Assembly (NCBI GenBank): GCA_947493535.1 | Contig: CANLRK010000009.1 | Span: 1 to 64,000, forward strand | DNA length: 64,000 nt | Source: an uncultured Flavobacteriaceae bacterium | GTDB taxonomy: Bacteria > Bacteroidota > Bacteroidia > Flavobacteriales > Flavobacteriaceae | Reading direction: 5' to 3' | Shown: positions 1 to 11,074 of the stretch, in pieces | Layout: every line of letters begins with the position of its first letter | Position numbering within the stretch: the first letter of the stretch is position 1 | Notes under the pieces: model-generated | Database searches by the model: none | What the model was told of the DNA's origin: nothing | Seen by the model: the letters and a program-made list of their open reading frames with translations, nothing else | Made by a program: the position numbers and the translations under genes

Positions 1-48
1 AGCACACTTCTCGATTAAACGATAAAATAACACTATTTTATAAACACT

Positions 49-78
49 AAAAAGCCACTCTACATGAGTGGCTTTTTT
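49..78. terminator. Bidirectional intrinsic terminator
   Basis: A hairpin with arms AAAAAGCCACTC (49-60) and GAGTGGCTTTTT (66-77) and a 5-nt loop, flanked by A and T runs on both sides. It can stop a gene lying left of the window and also the ABC-F gene read leftwards, whose stop is 65 bases away. Confidence 0.85.
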
Positions 79-142
79 AATACTATACCTATAAAAAAGG
101 TATTGTAATGCTGGACCTTTTTTATAAGATTCGGAAAAAATG

Positions 143-1765
<1,623 letters not shown>

Positions 1766-1780
1766 TTAATTTAATTTTTG

Positions 1781-1788
1781 CAAAAGTA
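1781..1788 (-). promoter_or_regulatory. Promoter -7 box of the ABC-F gene
   Basis: Read on the minus strand this is TACTTTTG, a full match to the Bacteroidota -7 consensus TAnnTTTG, 22 bases ahead of the ABC-F start. I see no convincing -33 TTG at the usual distance. Confidence 0.6.
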
Positions 1789-1839
1789 TAAAAATCAAAC
1801 GTATTTCTTTCTGCTTTTAAATCATAAAAAAAATGTTAT

Positions 1840-1860
1840 TTAACAGCTAATTAACAGCTA
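1840..1860. repeat. Tandem 10-bp repeat in divergent intergenic region
   Basis: TTAACAGCTA occurs at 1840-1849 and again at 1851-1860, an 11-bp period close to one helical turn. It lies between the divergent ABC-F and lipoprotein genes and could bind a regulator. No protein is assigned. Confidence 0.5.
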
Positions 1861-1913
1861 TATTTGAATGTAAAAATTACATTTGTTGTATAATTAAGTC
1901 GATTTTAAATTTT

Positions 1914-3293
1914 ATGCGTAAGCTTTTACCTTTATCTTATTTATTTTTTTTAGTAGCTTTTATAGCATGTACCGAAAAAAATTCTACAGAAGATGCTACT
2001 TATTTTGGAGGGAAAATTATAAACCCTAAAAATAACTATGTGCTTTTGTTTAAAGATGAAGTGCTTATAGATTCTATCCAATTAGATGAAAACGACAGGT
2101 TTTTATACCAGTTTAAAAATTTTAGTCCTGGACTATATAATTTTAATCATGAAGAGTATCAGTATGTATTTATTGAACCTCAAGATAGTATTATTTTTAG
2201 AGTAAATACAATTGGTTTTGATGAATCATTAACTTTTACTGGGCGTGGTTCTGATAAAAACAACTTTATCATAAACACTTTTTTAGCTAATGAACGTCAT
2301 GAAGAAAAATCTCGTGAATTATATAAGCTTCCTGCAGAAAAATTTTCAAACAGAGTAGACGCTGAATTAAAACAACGTTTAAATATGTTAGAAATGTATA
2401 AAGAACGTTATAACTTTTCTGCCGATTTTAATATTGTTGCTGAAGCGCATACTAAATTCTACTTTTATACTTTAAAAGAACACTACCCTAAATACAATAA
2501 AGAACAAGCCGACTCAATTAATAGAACTATTTTTTACGACTACCGTAATAGTATAGACTTTAATACTGAAAGTTTAAACTCTTTTTATCCATACTATAAA
2601 TACATGTATGCGTTAATTGATAACTTAGCAAATAGTAAAGACATAGCTTTATCTAACCCAGAAAATCTAGTTACTGTATATAAAAATAAAAATGCCATTA
2701 TTGACTCGTTAGTAACTCATAAAGGAATAAAAAACAAACTATTAAAAAACAGTACTTTGCATTACTTATCAAAAGCAAGTAATAAAACTGATGCACAAAA
2801 AATATTAGCAAACTATACTAAATACAATACTTGTAATAATAATGAAGAGCGCATCAATAAATTAGTAGAAAATATTGACAAACTTAGTAAAGGGAATGTA
2901 TTACCCGATTTTAATGTTATAACGCTTAATAAAGAAACTATAGCTTTTAAAAAACTAGTACAAAAACCTACTGTTGTATACTTTTGGACAAACCGAAATC
3001 CGTTCCACCTAAAAAGTGTTCATAAAAAAGCGAATATTTATGCTTCTGAAACTAATAATTATAATTTTATTGGTATTTCTTTAGATGCTGATGAAACTGC
3101 TTGGCGTGATTATGCTACCCGTTCAAACTTTACTAATTCTTATTTATTTGAAACACCCAAAAACACTAAGGAAGATTTACTTATCCAAAATATTAGTAAA
3201 ATATACGTGTTAGATAAGAATGGGAAAATCTTAAGTACCGACTTGAACATTTTTGATCAACAGTTTATGACAAAACTTCAGCAACTGAAGTAA
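1914..3293 (+). CDS. Thioredoxin-fold lipoprotein lacking the CxxC motif
   Basis: A 459-residue exported protein. A signal peptide ends in lipobox FIAC with Cys19, so it should be lipid-anchored. The N-terminal part resembles the small beta domain often found ahead of TlpA-type thioredoxin domains in Bacteroidota. The C-terminal part (about 330-459) has the thioredoxin/AhpC core, with VVYFWTNRNPFH where a catalytic WCxxC would be, then a conserved-looking IYVLDKNGKIL strand. Both active-site cysteines are missing, so disulfide exchange is unlikely and a binding or structural role is more likely. It stands alone, divergent from the ABC-F gene. The fold assignment is moderate and the substrate is unknown. 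Confidence 0.7.
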   Translation: MRKLLPLSYLFFLVAFIACTEKNSTEDATYFGGKIINPKNNYVLLFKDEVLIDSIQLDENDRFLYQFKNFSPGLYNFNHEEYQYVFIEPQDSIIFRVNTIGFDESLTFTGRGSDKNNFIINTFLANERHEEKSRELYKLPAEKFSNRVDAELKQRLNMLEMYKERYNFSADFNIVAEAHTKFYFYTLKEHYPKYNKEQADSINRTIFYDYRNSIDFNTESLNSFYPYYKYMYALIDNLANSKDIALSNPENLVTVYKNKNAIIDSLVTHKGIKNKLLKNSTLHYLSKASNKTDAQKILANYTKYNTCNNNEERINKLVENIDKLSKGNVLPDFNVITLNKETIAFKKLVQKPTVVYFWTNRNPFHLKSVHKKANIYASETNNYNFIGISLDADETAWRDYATRSNFTNSYLFETPKNTKEDLLIQNISKIYVLDKNGKILSTDLNIFDQQFMTKLQQLK

Positions 3294-3406
3294 TCTACTC
3301 AGTTACATACAAAACTTTACTCTTTTAGTATATCATCAACTTTTTACAAGATATCTCCTAACTTTTAAAGATATTTGTACTCTATTAAATTTATTTAAAA
3401 TTACTC

Positions 3407-4648
3407 ATGAGTTACAAGGCATTTATTAATATCAAGCAATTATTACAAGTTGAAAAAGGTACTCCTAAGCTAAAAGTTTCTGGTACCGAAATGAACACCC
3501 TTCCTTTAATAAATAACGCCTACTTAGTTACTCATCATGATATTATTGTAGATTTTGGAGAAATGATAGACTTCCAAAACAACAATTATGATATAATTGA
3601 TTGTAGCGGAAAAATTATTTCACCTACCTGGTATGATAGTCATACACATATAGTATATGCAGGAAATAGAGAACAAGAATTTGTAGACAGAATAAATGGT
3701 TTGAGTTACGAAGAAATAGCTAATAATGGTGGCGGTATTCTTAATTCAGCTAAAAAACTACAAAATACTTCTGAAGATGATTTATACCAACAATCTGCAA
3801 AAAGATTAGAAGAGGTTATAGCATTAGGTACTGGTGGAGTAGAAATCAAATCAGGTTATGGCTTAACTGTGGAAGCAGAACTAAAAATGTTGCGCGTTAT
3901 TAAACGATTGAAAGAAAATTATCCTTTACCTATAAAAGCAACCTTCTTAGGAGCACATGCTGTACCTCAGCAATTCAAAAATAATAAGCAAGGCTATCTT
4001 GATTTAATTTGTAATCAAATGTTACCTAAAATCGCTGAAGAGAACCTTGCGGAGTATATCGATATTTTTTGTGAAACCGGATACTTTAGCGTTGCAGATA
4101 CCGAGCAAATATTAGTTGCTGGTAAAAAGCATAATCTTACCCCAAAAATACATGTGAATCAATTTACATCTATTGGTGGTATTCAAAAAGGAATTGAACA
4201 CAACGCCTTAACTGTAGATCATTTAGAAATACTTTCAGATGAAGATTTAGAAGCTTTAAAAAAATCAGAAACCATGCCTGTTGCATTGCCTTCTTGCTCC
4301 TATTTTCTATCCATTCCATACACCCCTGCCAGAGCAATTATCGACAACGGACTTGCTTTAGCTTTAGCTACTGATTACAATCCAGGCTCTACACCTTCTG
4401 GAAATATGAATTTTGTTGTAAGTACCGCTTGTATAAAAATGAAAATGACACCTGAAGAAGCTATTAATGCTGCTACTATTAACGGAGCATATGCTATGGG
4501 GATTTCTGATACACACGGTAGTATTGCTAAAAACAAAAAAGCCAACTTCATTATTACAAAACCTATTAATTCCTATAATGTAATACCGTATGCATTTGGA
4601 ACAAATAATATAGAATGTGTATACATTAACGGCGAACCAACTACTTAA
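3407..4648 (+). CDS. hutI: Imidazolonepropionase
   Basis: HutI hydrolyses imidazolone-5-propionate to N-formimino-L-glutamate, the third step of histidine breakdown, in the cytoplasm. The 413-residue length fits. The amidohydrolase metal site begins with DSHTHIVYAG (His79, His81). LGAHAVP, HVNQFTSIGG, TVDHLE and ATDYNPGS follow in the order usual for the family. The other hut genes are not beside it. The stop is only 2 bases from the start of rlmF, so the two are probably co-transcribed, although the functions are unrelated. Confidence 0.94.
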   Translation: MSYKAFINIKQLLQVEKGTPKLKVSGTEMNTLPLINNAYLVTHHDIIVDFGEMIDFQNNNYDIIDCSGKIISPTWYDSHTHIVYAGNREQEFVDRINGLSYEEIANNGGGILNSAKKLQNTSEDDLYQQSAKRLEEVIALGTGGVEIKSGYGLTVEAELKMLRVIKRLKENYPLPIKATFLGAHAVPQQFKNNKQGYLDLICNQMLPKIAEENLAEYIDIFCETGYFSVADTEQILVAGKKHNLTPKIHVNQFTSIGGIQKGIEHNALTVDHLEILSDEDLEALKKSETMPVALPSCSYFLSIPYTPARAIIDNGLALALATDYNPGSTPSGNMNFVVSTACIKMKMTPEEAINAATINGAYAMGISDTHGSIAKNKKANFIITKPINSYNVIPYAFGTNNIECVYINGEPTT

Positions 4649-4650
4649 TA

Positions 4651-5505
4651 TTGCATCCTAAAAATATTCATAAAACGTCTTATAATTTTGATGAACTTAT
4701 AAAAGTACACCCAGAACTTGCTAGTTTTTGTTTTGTAAATAAATTTGATACAAAAACAATAGATTTTTCCAATCAACAAGCAGTTTTACAACTCAACAAA
4801 GCTTTACTTAAGTATCATTACCAACTAACCGACTGGAATATCCCTGAAGGCTACTTATGTCCACCAATTCCAGGTAGAGCTGATTATATTCATCATTTAG
4901 CTGACTTATTATCAGAAAAATCAACAAACAATACAATAAAAGGTTTAGATATTGGTGTTGGAGCTAATTGCATTTATCCAATACTGGGACATCGTATATA
5001 TAATTGGGATATGGTTGGTGCTGATAGCAGCCCTATTGCTGTAAACGCTGCCAAAAAAAATATTATCGCTACATCTGGATTGAGCAATTCAATAACTATT
5101 AGACAACAAACAGATAATGCTTATATTTTCAAAAACATTATTCAACCAAGTGAATATTTTGATTTTACTATGTGCAATCCTCCTTTTCATAAATCAGCAG
5201 AAGAAGCCCATAAAGGCACTACTCGTAAACTCCAAAATCTTAAAATAAATTCTAATCACACTTTAAATTTTGGTGGTCAGGCAAATGAACTTTGGTGTAA
5301 CGGCGGTGAAGCTCTTTTTATTAAACGTATGATTAAAGAAAGTGTTTTATTCAAAAATCAAGTCACATGGTTCACTTGTTTAGTAGCTAAAAAAGAACAT
5401 TTACCTAAAATACACAAACAACTTGATAAGCTAAATGCCACATATAAAACCATAGCTATGAATCAAGGAAATAAACAGAGTAGGTTTGTAGCTTGGAAGT
5501 TTTAG
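4651..5505 (+). CDS. rlmF: 23S rRNA (adenine1618-N6)-methyltransferase
   Basis: RlmF methylates N6 of A1618 in 23S rRNA using S-adenosylmethionine. The 284-residue protein opens with MHPKNIHKTSYNFDEL, the typical start of the family, and this requires a TTG start codon at 4651. PPIPGRADYIHHLADL, the SAM-binding loop LDIGVGANCIYP and the N6-adenine catalytic motif NPPF (176-179) are all present. The gene begins 2 bases after hutI and ends 10 bases before the convergent helicase gene. The start is well supported by homology from memory, although no ATG is available. Confidence 0.93.
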   Translation: MHPKNIHKTSYNFDELIKVHPELASFCFVNKFDTKTIDFSNQQAVLQLNKALLKYHYQLTDWNIPEGYLCPPIPGRADYIHHLADLLSEKSTNNTIKGLDIGVGANCIYPILGHRIYNWDMVGADSSPIAVNAAKKNIIATSGLSNSITIRQQTDNAYIFKNIIQPSEYFDFTMCNPPFHKSAEEAHKGTTRKLQNLKINSNHTLNFGGQANELWCNGGEALFIKRMIKESVLFKNQVTWFTCLVAKKEHLPKIHKQLDKLNATYKTIAMNQGNKQSRFVAWKF

Positions 5506-5515
5506 TGCTTAAATT

Positions 5516-7066
5516 TTACTCTGGTGGTCTACCATGAATTTCTTCAAACATTGTATCAAAATTATCACGTAAATAAGCACGTAATTTTTTACGATAATCA
5601 TCTTTTAACCAATCAACAAAATTATAGGTACTTCTGCTAATACATTTGGTATAGCTTTGTATACGGTAATCTATATCATCTCCTAATAGCTTCATTAAGG
5701 CTAAAGCATCATAAACATCCTCACTATTTTCAATACAAATTTTTGCATGCTGTGCTATAGAACGCTCTAAAACTACTTTAGATGACTCTCCTTTTTTAAC
5801 AGAAATGGTATAAGTTTTTTTAATGTCAAAAGACACCTTTTCAGAGTTAGCAAATTCTTTTCTTACCTCATCTGGCATTTCATACTTGAAATTACTTTCT
5901 AACTCTTCATCACTCAATAAACTATCTAAATAATAATTAGGTGATTTAAATATTTTTTGCCAATCTAAATCTGCTCCCCAAGGGCCAAAACGATGCAAGT
6001 TATTTCCTAAATCAATTATAGAAAATTTTGATTTCCCTTTAATAATACGCGAACCTCTTCCTATCATTTGATAGTATAAGGTTAATGATTTTGTTGCTCT
6101 ATTTAAAATAATTGTATCTACAGTAGGCTCGTCAAATCCTGTAGTTAATATACTTACTGAAGTTAAAATAGCGTTTGGTGTTTCCTTAAACCATTTTAAT
6201 ATATGCGCTCGCTCTTTTTTTGAATTGGTATTATCCAAATGCATTATCGGATATCCTGCAGCTCTAAATGTGTCATATACATGTAGTGAAGTAACAATAC
6301 CGTTATTAAAAATCAAAGTCTTTTTACCTTTAGAGTGTGTTTCGTAAGCATATAATAACTTACTTAACATATCTTGATTGGTATATAAATCTTCAGATGA
6401 CTTTACAGTATAATCACCATTTGCACCAACTACTAATGAAGTCAAACCAACATTATAGCTAAAAGTTTCTGCGCGCGACAAAAACTCATTCTCTATTAAT
6501 GATTCAATAGTTTCTCCTACAATAAGCTCTTGATAATTATCCGTCATTGGAAGCTTTATATTCGAACTCAATGGCGTGGCTGTTACTCCTAGTATAAATG
6601 AGTTTTCAAAAAACTTAAATAACTTTGTAAACGAATTATAGTGTGCCTCATCAATAATAACCAGTCCTATATCAGAAATATCTAACTTATCATCATTCAA
6701 CCTATTATTTAAGGTTTCTACCATTGCCACAAAACAAGAATACTTCTTCTGATCATCTAAATTTGCCTTACTATCAACAACTTTATTTTCTACACCAAAC
6801 TCTGTTAGCATTTTTGAAGTTTGCTTGCATAGTTCTATACGGTGCGTCATTACCAGCACCTTTTTTTTATGATGCTTTAAATACTGACGAACAATTTCAG
6901 AAAAAATGACAGTTTTACCTCCACCAGTTGGCAATTGATATAGTAAATGATAATCTTCAGGAGCTTCTTCAAATCGCTTGAAAATTTTACTAATTGCCCC
7001 TTTTTGATAACTATATAACTCTTTCCCGGCTTTTCTTTCTTCTTTTTCCGTAGTTGAACCTGACAT
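5516..7066 (-). CDS. DEAD/DEAH-box (SF2) helicase, COG1061 type
   Basis: A 516-residue cytoplasmic ATP-dependent nucleic-acid translocase or helicase. It has a Q-like segment YSYQKGAISKI, Walker A PTGGGKT, Walker B IDEAH and motif III TATP. The second RecA domain follows, with TTGFDEPTVDTIIL and QMIGRGSRI (the arginine-finger motif VI). The C-terminal 150 residues are not a domain I recognise. The layout is like the Ssl2/XPB-related COG1061 group. The substrate (DNA or RNA) cannot be told from sequence. It is convergent with rlmF and lies downstream of the men genes on the same strand. Confidence 0.88.
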   Translation of the reverse strand: MSGSTTEKEERKAGKELYSYQKGAISKIFKRFEEAPEDYHLLYQLPTGGGKTVIFSEIVRQYLKHHKKKVLVMTHRIELCKQTSKMLTEFGVENKVVDSKANLDDQKKYSCFVAMVETLNNRLNDDKLDISDIGLVIIDEAHYNSFTKLFKFFENSFILGVTATPLSSNIKLPMTDNYQELIVGETIESLIENEFLSRAETFSYNVGLTSLVVGANGDYTVKSSEDLYTNQDMLSKLLYAYETHSKGKKTLIFNNGIVTSLHVYDTFRAAGYPIMHLDNTNSKKERAHILKWFKETPNAILTSVSILTTGFDEPTVDTIILNRATKSLTLYYQMIGRGSRIIKGKSKFSIIDLGNNLHRFGPWGADLDWQKIFKSPNYYLDSLLSDEELESNFKYEMPDEVRKEFANSEKVSFDIKKTYTISVKKGESSKVVLERSIAQHAKICIENSEDVYDALALMKLLGDDIDYRIQSYTKCISRSTYNFVDWLKDDYRKKLRAYLRDNFDTMFEEIHGRPPE

Positions 7067-7130
7067 ATATATTTCTGAGATTTGGTAGGCTGCAAAAATA
7101 CGTCGATTTTAAAGTGAATTACAAATATTT

Positions 7131-8234
7131 CTATGATTTTATAAGCTTTTTCATAGTTTTAGCCTTATTACAAGTTTCTAAAAACTCTTTTTCTGGATCT
7201 GAACTAGCAGTTATCCCTCCGCCTACATAAATAAGTGCTTGATTATTCTTTATCTGCATACAACGTAAATTCACATATAATTCTGAAGTTTTTGCAGTAA
7301 AATTATACGCTTTATTTTCGGTGTTTCTACGATTATTTTTGCGCGAACTTTCTTTATTCAACTCACCTAAAAAACCGGTATAAAAAAGCCTATCATAATC
7401 TTCGTTCTCAAGAATAAACTCTTTAGCTTTTTCTTTTGGAAATCCACAAACAGCCGGTGTTGGATGCAATACCGAAATTATTTTTTTAATATTCACATTC
7501 GGAGCAGCAGTAAAACTTCCTGTTATATCTGTTCTTATATGGGCTAAATGTCCTGCTTGCACCGTATACGGTTCACTTTGTTTAAATTTTATACCCTCAT
7601 CTAGTAATTTCTTAGCAATATAATCGGTTACTATTTGTTGCTCCTCTTTTTCTTTCAGTCCCCAAGTTATTGTGGGTTCATACAACTTTGTACCCGCCAA
7701 AGCCATGGTTTTAAATTGCTTATTTCTTGTTTTTAACAACACTTCTGGTGTAGCTCCCAACCAACACCCTTTTTTAGGATGATACCAAACGTATACAAAA
7801 GCAGTCGAATATGTATGCAATGCTCTTTTAAACAATGTAATTGGAGTATCCTTATGGATGCTACAAGTTTCAATTCTTGATAGCACAACTTTATTAACAG
7901 TTCCTTTAGTTATACTATTAACACCTTTAGTTACTAACTTCTTATGAGATTCTTTTGCTAATTCTTGGTCTAACACCGAAGGAATTATTTCATCTATTAA
8001 TGTATTAGTTTGGTACGCTTCACTAAAACTATTCTCAAAAGGAATTAATACCGCTTCTTTTTCATCATTAAATGGGGCAAAAACAAAACCGCATTCATTA
8101 TAATCATTAATAGTGTGCAATTTATTGTCGTTTTGAAAAACAAGATGCACTTCCGAATCTCCCGGTTTTCTATAAGCTACAAAAGGCAATTTATTTGCAT
8201 ATTGTGATTCAATTTTAGCCAATAACTCTTTCAT
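7131..8234 (-). CDS. menF: Isochorismate synthase (chorismate-binding family)
   Basis: This enzyme converts chorismate to isochorismate, the entry step of menaquinone synthesis. The 367-residue length fits MenF/EntC. The chorismate-binding domain is seen in KVVLSRIE, GATPEVLL, ALAGT, HIRTDITG, HPTPAVCGFPK, YTGFLGE and YVGGGITASSDPEKE, in the normal order. The gene lies 5 bases after the hotdog thioesterase gene on the same strand. That pairing matches a menaquinone role (MenF and DHNA-CoA thioesterase) better than siderophore synthesis, since no EntB/EntE-like gene is near. PabB/TrpE is less likely because the N-terminal lobe is short. Confidence 0.88.
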   Translation of the reverse strand: MKELLAKIESQYANKLPFVAYRKPGDSEVHLVFQNDNKLHTINDYNECGFVFAPFNDEKEAVLIPFENSFSEAYQTNTLIDEIIPSVLDQELAKESHKKLVTKGVNSITKGTVNKVVLSRIETCSIHKDTPITLFKRALHTYSTAFVYVWYHPKKGCWLGATPEVLLKTRNKQFKTMALAGTKLYEPTITWGLKEKEEQQIVTDYIAKKLLDEGIKFKQSEPYTVQAGHLAHIRTDITGSFTAAPNVNIKKIISVLHPTPAVCGFPKEKAKEFILENEDYDRLFYTGFLGELNKESSRKNNRRNTENKAYNFTAKTSELYVNLRCMQIKNNQALIYVGGGITASSDPEKEFLETCNKAKTMKKLIKS

Positions 8235-8239
8235 GTATA

Positions 8240-8659
8240 TTACTTTGGTAACACAATATTTGTTAATTTACATATAGAAATTAATTGCTCGTTTTCATCT
8301 TTAATTCGTATTTCCCATAAATGTGTAGTTCTTCCTTTATGAATAACCTTAGCAGTAGCATAAACAGTACCCTCTTTTTTACTTTTTAAATGGTTTGCTG
8401 AAATTTCAATTCCTTTAATACTATACTTAGTAGTATCAATAAATAAATTTGAAGCTGCACTACCTACGCTTTCTGCCAATGCTACCGAAGCACCACCATG
8501 CAAAATTCCCATAGGTTGATGCACTTTAGGGGTTACGGGCATCTTTGCTACTAAAAAATTTTCTCCAGCATCAATATACACTATTCCTAATGTTTCCATT
8601 AAGGTGTTTTTAGTTAGCTTATTACAAATTTTTAAAATTGCTTCTTTATCAAACTGCAT
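8240..8659 (-). CDS. menI: Hotdog-fold thioesterase, probably DHNA-CoA thioesterase
   Basis: A small acyl-CoA thioesterase of the PaaI/MenI group, here 139 residues. The hotdog signature reads PKVHQPMGILHGGASVALAE, in which HGG plus the following acidic residue form the active site. I start at the ATG at 8657-8659 (MQFDKEAIL). The frame is open further upstream, but that extension would overlap the divergent hydrolase gene at 8705 and has no family resemblance. Its position directly ahead of the isochorismate synthase gene suggests that it cleaves 1,4-dihydroxy-2-naphthoyl-CoA in menaquinone synthesis. A general phenylacetate-type thioesterase cannot be excluded. Confidence 0.82.
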   Translation of the reverse strand: MQFDKEAILKICNKLTKNTLMETLGIVYIDAGENFLVAKMPVTPKVHQPMGILHGGASVALAESVGSAASNLFIDTTKYSIKGIEISANHLKSKKEGTVYATAKVIHKGRTTHLWEIRIKDENEQLISICKLTNIVLPK

Positions 8660-8704
8660 TGTTCTAAATTTATGCAGTAAAAATACAAATTCAATTGCAG
8701 TTAA

Positions 8705-9340
8705 ATGAGTTCTACCGAAAAAGAAGTTTCCTATCAAATAAACAATACTTATTCAACATTAAATAGTATAGGGCCAAGAACAAAAAATATTTGGTTTGTT
8801 TGCCATGGTTTAGGTTATTTAAGTAGATATTTTATTGAATATTTTAATGAATTAAACCCTGAAGAAAATTACATAATAGCTCCTCAAGCTCAATCTAAGC
8901 AGTATCTGAACGGTAAATTCAAACACGTAGGAGCTTCATGGCTTACAAAGGAAAATACTCTTTTTGAAATTGAAAATGTGCTAAATTATCTTGATAGCGT
9001 TTATACTAAGGAAGTACCAAAGAATAATATAAACTTTATCGCACTTGGTTTTTCTCAAGGAGTTTCTGTTATTACACGCTGGATTGCAAAAAGAAAAATA
9101 CCTTGTAGTAAACTTATTATTTACGCTGGAAAAGTCCCTCATGAATTTACCACAAAAGACTTTGAACATATTCCTTCAGTTTTATTTATTGTAGGAGATC
9201 AAGATGAATATATTAGTTCAGAAATTATTAAAAATGAAGAAAAATATTTGGATAGTTTATTCGGAAAACAAATTGAATATGTTGTTTTTAAAGGGAACCA
9301 TGAAGTAAAGCGTAATATTATTGCAAAAATATTACACTAA
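8705..9340 (+). CDS. Alpha/beta hydrolase, phospholipase/carboxylesterase family
   Basis: A 211-residue serine esterase of the small carboxylesterase/phospholipase type. It has the nucleophile elbow GFSQGVS, then an aspartate in VGDQDEYI and a histidine in KGNHEV, giving a complete Ser-Asp-His triad in the right order. There is no signal peptide, so it should act in the cytoplasm. It is divergent from the thioesterase gene (45 bases between starts). Its stop overlaps the stop of the convergent pcm gene by 4 bases. The natural ester substrate is not predictable. Confidence 0.82.
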   Translation: MSSTEKEVSYQINNTYSTLNSIGPRTKNIWFVCHGLGYLSRYFIEYFNELNPEENYIIAPQAQSKQYLNGKFKHVGASWLTKENTLFEIENVLNYLDSVYTKEVPKNNINFIALGFSQGVSVITRWIAKRKIPCSKLIIYAGKVPHEFTTKDFEHIPSVLFIVGDQDEYISSEIIKNEEKYLDSLFGKQIEYVVFKGNHEVKRNIIAKILH

Positions 9341-9978
9341 TTTTTATTTTCTAACATAGGTACAAATCGAAATTCTCCAAAGGTTTCCTTTTTAAACTCC
9401 TTTTCAGATGTACGCACATATAAGTGCATTATTTGCGGATCGTTACCAATAGGAATTACCAAGCGCCCTCCAATTTTTAATTGTGCTAATAATGGTTTAG
9501 GAACATAAGGAGCACCTGCAGTAACCACAATACTATCATAAGGAGCATAATCTGGTAACCCTTTATAACCATCACCAAAAATTAATTGTTTAGGTCTATA
9601 CCCTAGCTTAGGTAAAAACAATTTTGCTTTTTTAAACAATTCCTGTTGACGCTCTATAGAGAAAACTTTGGCGCCCATTTCAAGCAATACTGCTGTTTGA
9701 TAACCACACCCAGTTCCTATTTCTAATACAACATCGTTAGGTTTTAATTGTAATAATTCTGTTTGAAACGCTACAGTAAACGGATGAGAAATAGTTTGAT
9801 CGGCACCTATAGGGAAAGCTTTATTTTGATAGGCATGAGCTTCAAAACTAGAATCCAAAAACAAATGCCTAGGCACTTTATTCATAGCTTTTAATACATC
9901 ATTATTCTCTATTCCTTTGTCCTTTAACAAAGTAATTAATTGCTTTCGTAAACCTTGATGTTTAAAAGAATCTTTCAA
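9337..9978 (-). CDS. pcm: Protein-L-isoaspartate O-methyltransferase
   Basis: PCMT methylates L-isoaspartyl residues that arise in ageing proteins and so starts their repair. The 213-residue length is standard. Motifs are the substrate loop IGADQTISHPFTVA, the SAM-binding motif VLEIGTGCGYQTAVL, the post-I acidic IER and the motif GGRLVIPIGN. It stands alone and ends convergently, with a 4-base overlap, against the alpha/beta hydrolase gene. Confidence 0.93.
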   Translation of the reverse strand: MKDSFKHQGLRKQLITLLKDKGIENNDVLKAMNKVPRHLFLDSSFEAHAYQNKAFPIGADQTISHPFTVAFQTELLQLKPNDVVLEIGTGCGYQTAVLLEMGAKVFSIERQQELFKKAKLFLPKLGYRPKQLIFGDGYKGLPDYAPYDSIVVTAGAPYVPKPLLAQLKIGGRLVIPIGNDPQIMHLYVRTSEKEFKKETFGEFRFVPMLENKN

Positions 9979-10042
9979 TTTTGAATGTTTTTACACAGCC
10001 GTAAAAATATTTAATTTACCGCATACTTTCAACAAATAATCT

Positions 10043-10050
10043 TATTTTTG
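10043..10050 (+). promoter_or_regulatory. Promoter -7 box of the Gfo/Idh/MocA gene
   Basis: TATTTTTG matches TAnnTTTG, 28 bases upstream of the ATG at 10079. It supports the later ATG as the true start, because an upstream TTG would lie inside the transcription start region. Confidence 0.55.
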
Positions 10051-10078
10051 TTTGCACTACAAAAAATCAATATCAATT

Positions 10079-11044
10079 ATGTTAAAAGCAGGAGTTCTAG
10101 GAGCTGGTCATTTAGGTAAAATTCACTTGCGCTTATTAAATCAATCTGACAAATATGAGTTAGTTGGATTTTATGATCCAAACAAAGAAAATGCATTACG
10201 TATTTCACAGGAATTTGGTTATAAGTATTTTGATTCTATTGAAGATTTAATAGCTGCCGTTGATGTTGTAGATATTGTAACTCCAACACTTTCTCATTAT
10301 GAATGTGCCGTAAAAGTCATTAAAGCCAAAAAACATATTTTTATTGAGAAACCTATTTCGAATACAGTAGAAGAAGCTGAGGAAATAGTGAATTTAGCAA
10401 ACGAATATCAAGTAAAAGGACAAGTGGGACATGTTGAGCGTTTCAACCCTGCTTTTACAGCAGTAAAAAACAAAATAAACCACCCAATGTTTATTGAAAC
10501 ACATCGTTTAGCGGAGTTTAACCCTAGGGGTACAGATGTACCTGTAGTATTAGATTTAATGATTCATGATATTGATGCTATTTTGAGTGTAGTACAATCA
10601 AAAGTAGTAAAACTATCTGCCAGTGGCGTTTCTGTTATTAGCGAAACACCTGATATTGCTAACGCCCGCTTAGAATTTGAAAACGGCTGTGTTGCCAATC
10701 TTACCTCTAGTAGAATTTCATTAAAAAATATGCGCAAATCTCGATTTTTTCAAAAAGACGCCTACATTTCTGTAGATTTCTTAGAAAAAAAATGTGAGGT
10801 GGTTAAGATGAAAGATGCTCCTAAAAACCCAGGTGATTTTGATATGATTTTACAAAATGCCGAAGGAGTAAAAAAACAAATCTATTTTGATAATCCTACT
10901 ATAGATAGTAACAACGCTATACTTGATGAGCTAGAAACCTTTGCTGATGCCATTAATAATAATACCACACCTGTAGTTACATTAGAAGATGGTACAGAAG
11001 CCTTACGTATAGCACATCAAATAATTACCAATTTTAAAAAATAA
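10079..11044 (+). CDS. Gfo/Idh/MocA family oxidoreductase
   Basis: An NAD(P)-dependent dehydrogenase of 321 residues. The Rossmann fold opens with LKAGVLGAGHLGKIHLRLL. The family signature EKPISNTVEEAEE, with its catalytic lysine, follows near residue 95, and the C-terminal sheet domain includes GHVERFNP and DLMIHDID. The start is set at the ATG at 10079, placing the nucleotide loop at the normal distance from the N-terminus. The sugar or inositol-like substrate is unknown. The next gene, an acyl-CoA dehydrogenase relative, follows after 30 bases. Confidence 0.85.
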   Translation: MLKAGVLGAGHLGKIHLRLLNQSDKYELVGFYDPNKENALRISQEFGYKYFDSIEDLIAAVDVVDIVTPTLSHYECAVKVIKAKKHIFIEKPISNTVEEAEEIVNLANEYQVKGQVGHVERFNPAFTAVKNKINHPMFIETHRLAEFNPRGTDVPVVLDLMIHDIDAILSVVQSKVVKLSASGVSVISETPDIANARLEFENGCVANLTSSRISLKNMRKSRFFQKDAYISVDFLEKKCEVVKMKDAPKNPGDFDMILQNAEGVKKQIYFDNPTIDSNNAILDELETFADAINNNTTPVVTLEDGTEALRIAHQIITNFKK

Positions 11045-11074
11045 TACAACTTACTTAAAACACTATAAATAACT

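Noticed and set aside
8660-8737. 26-codon upstream extension of the hotdog thioesterase gene
   Set aside because: It overlaps the divergent hydrolase start, and the extra residues do not resemble the family.
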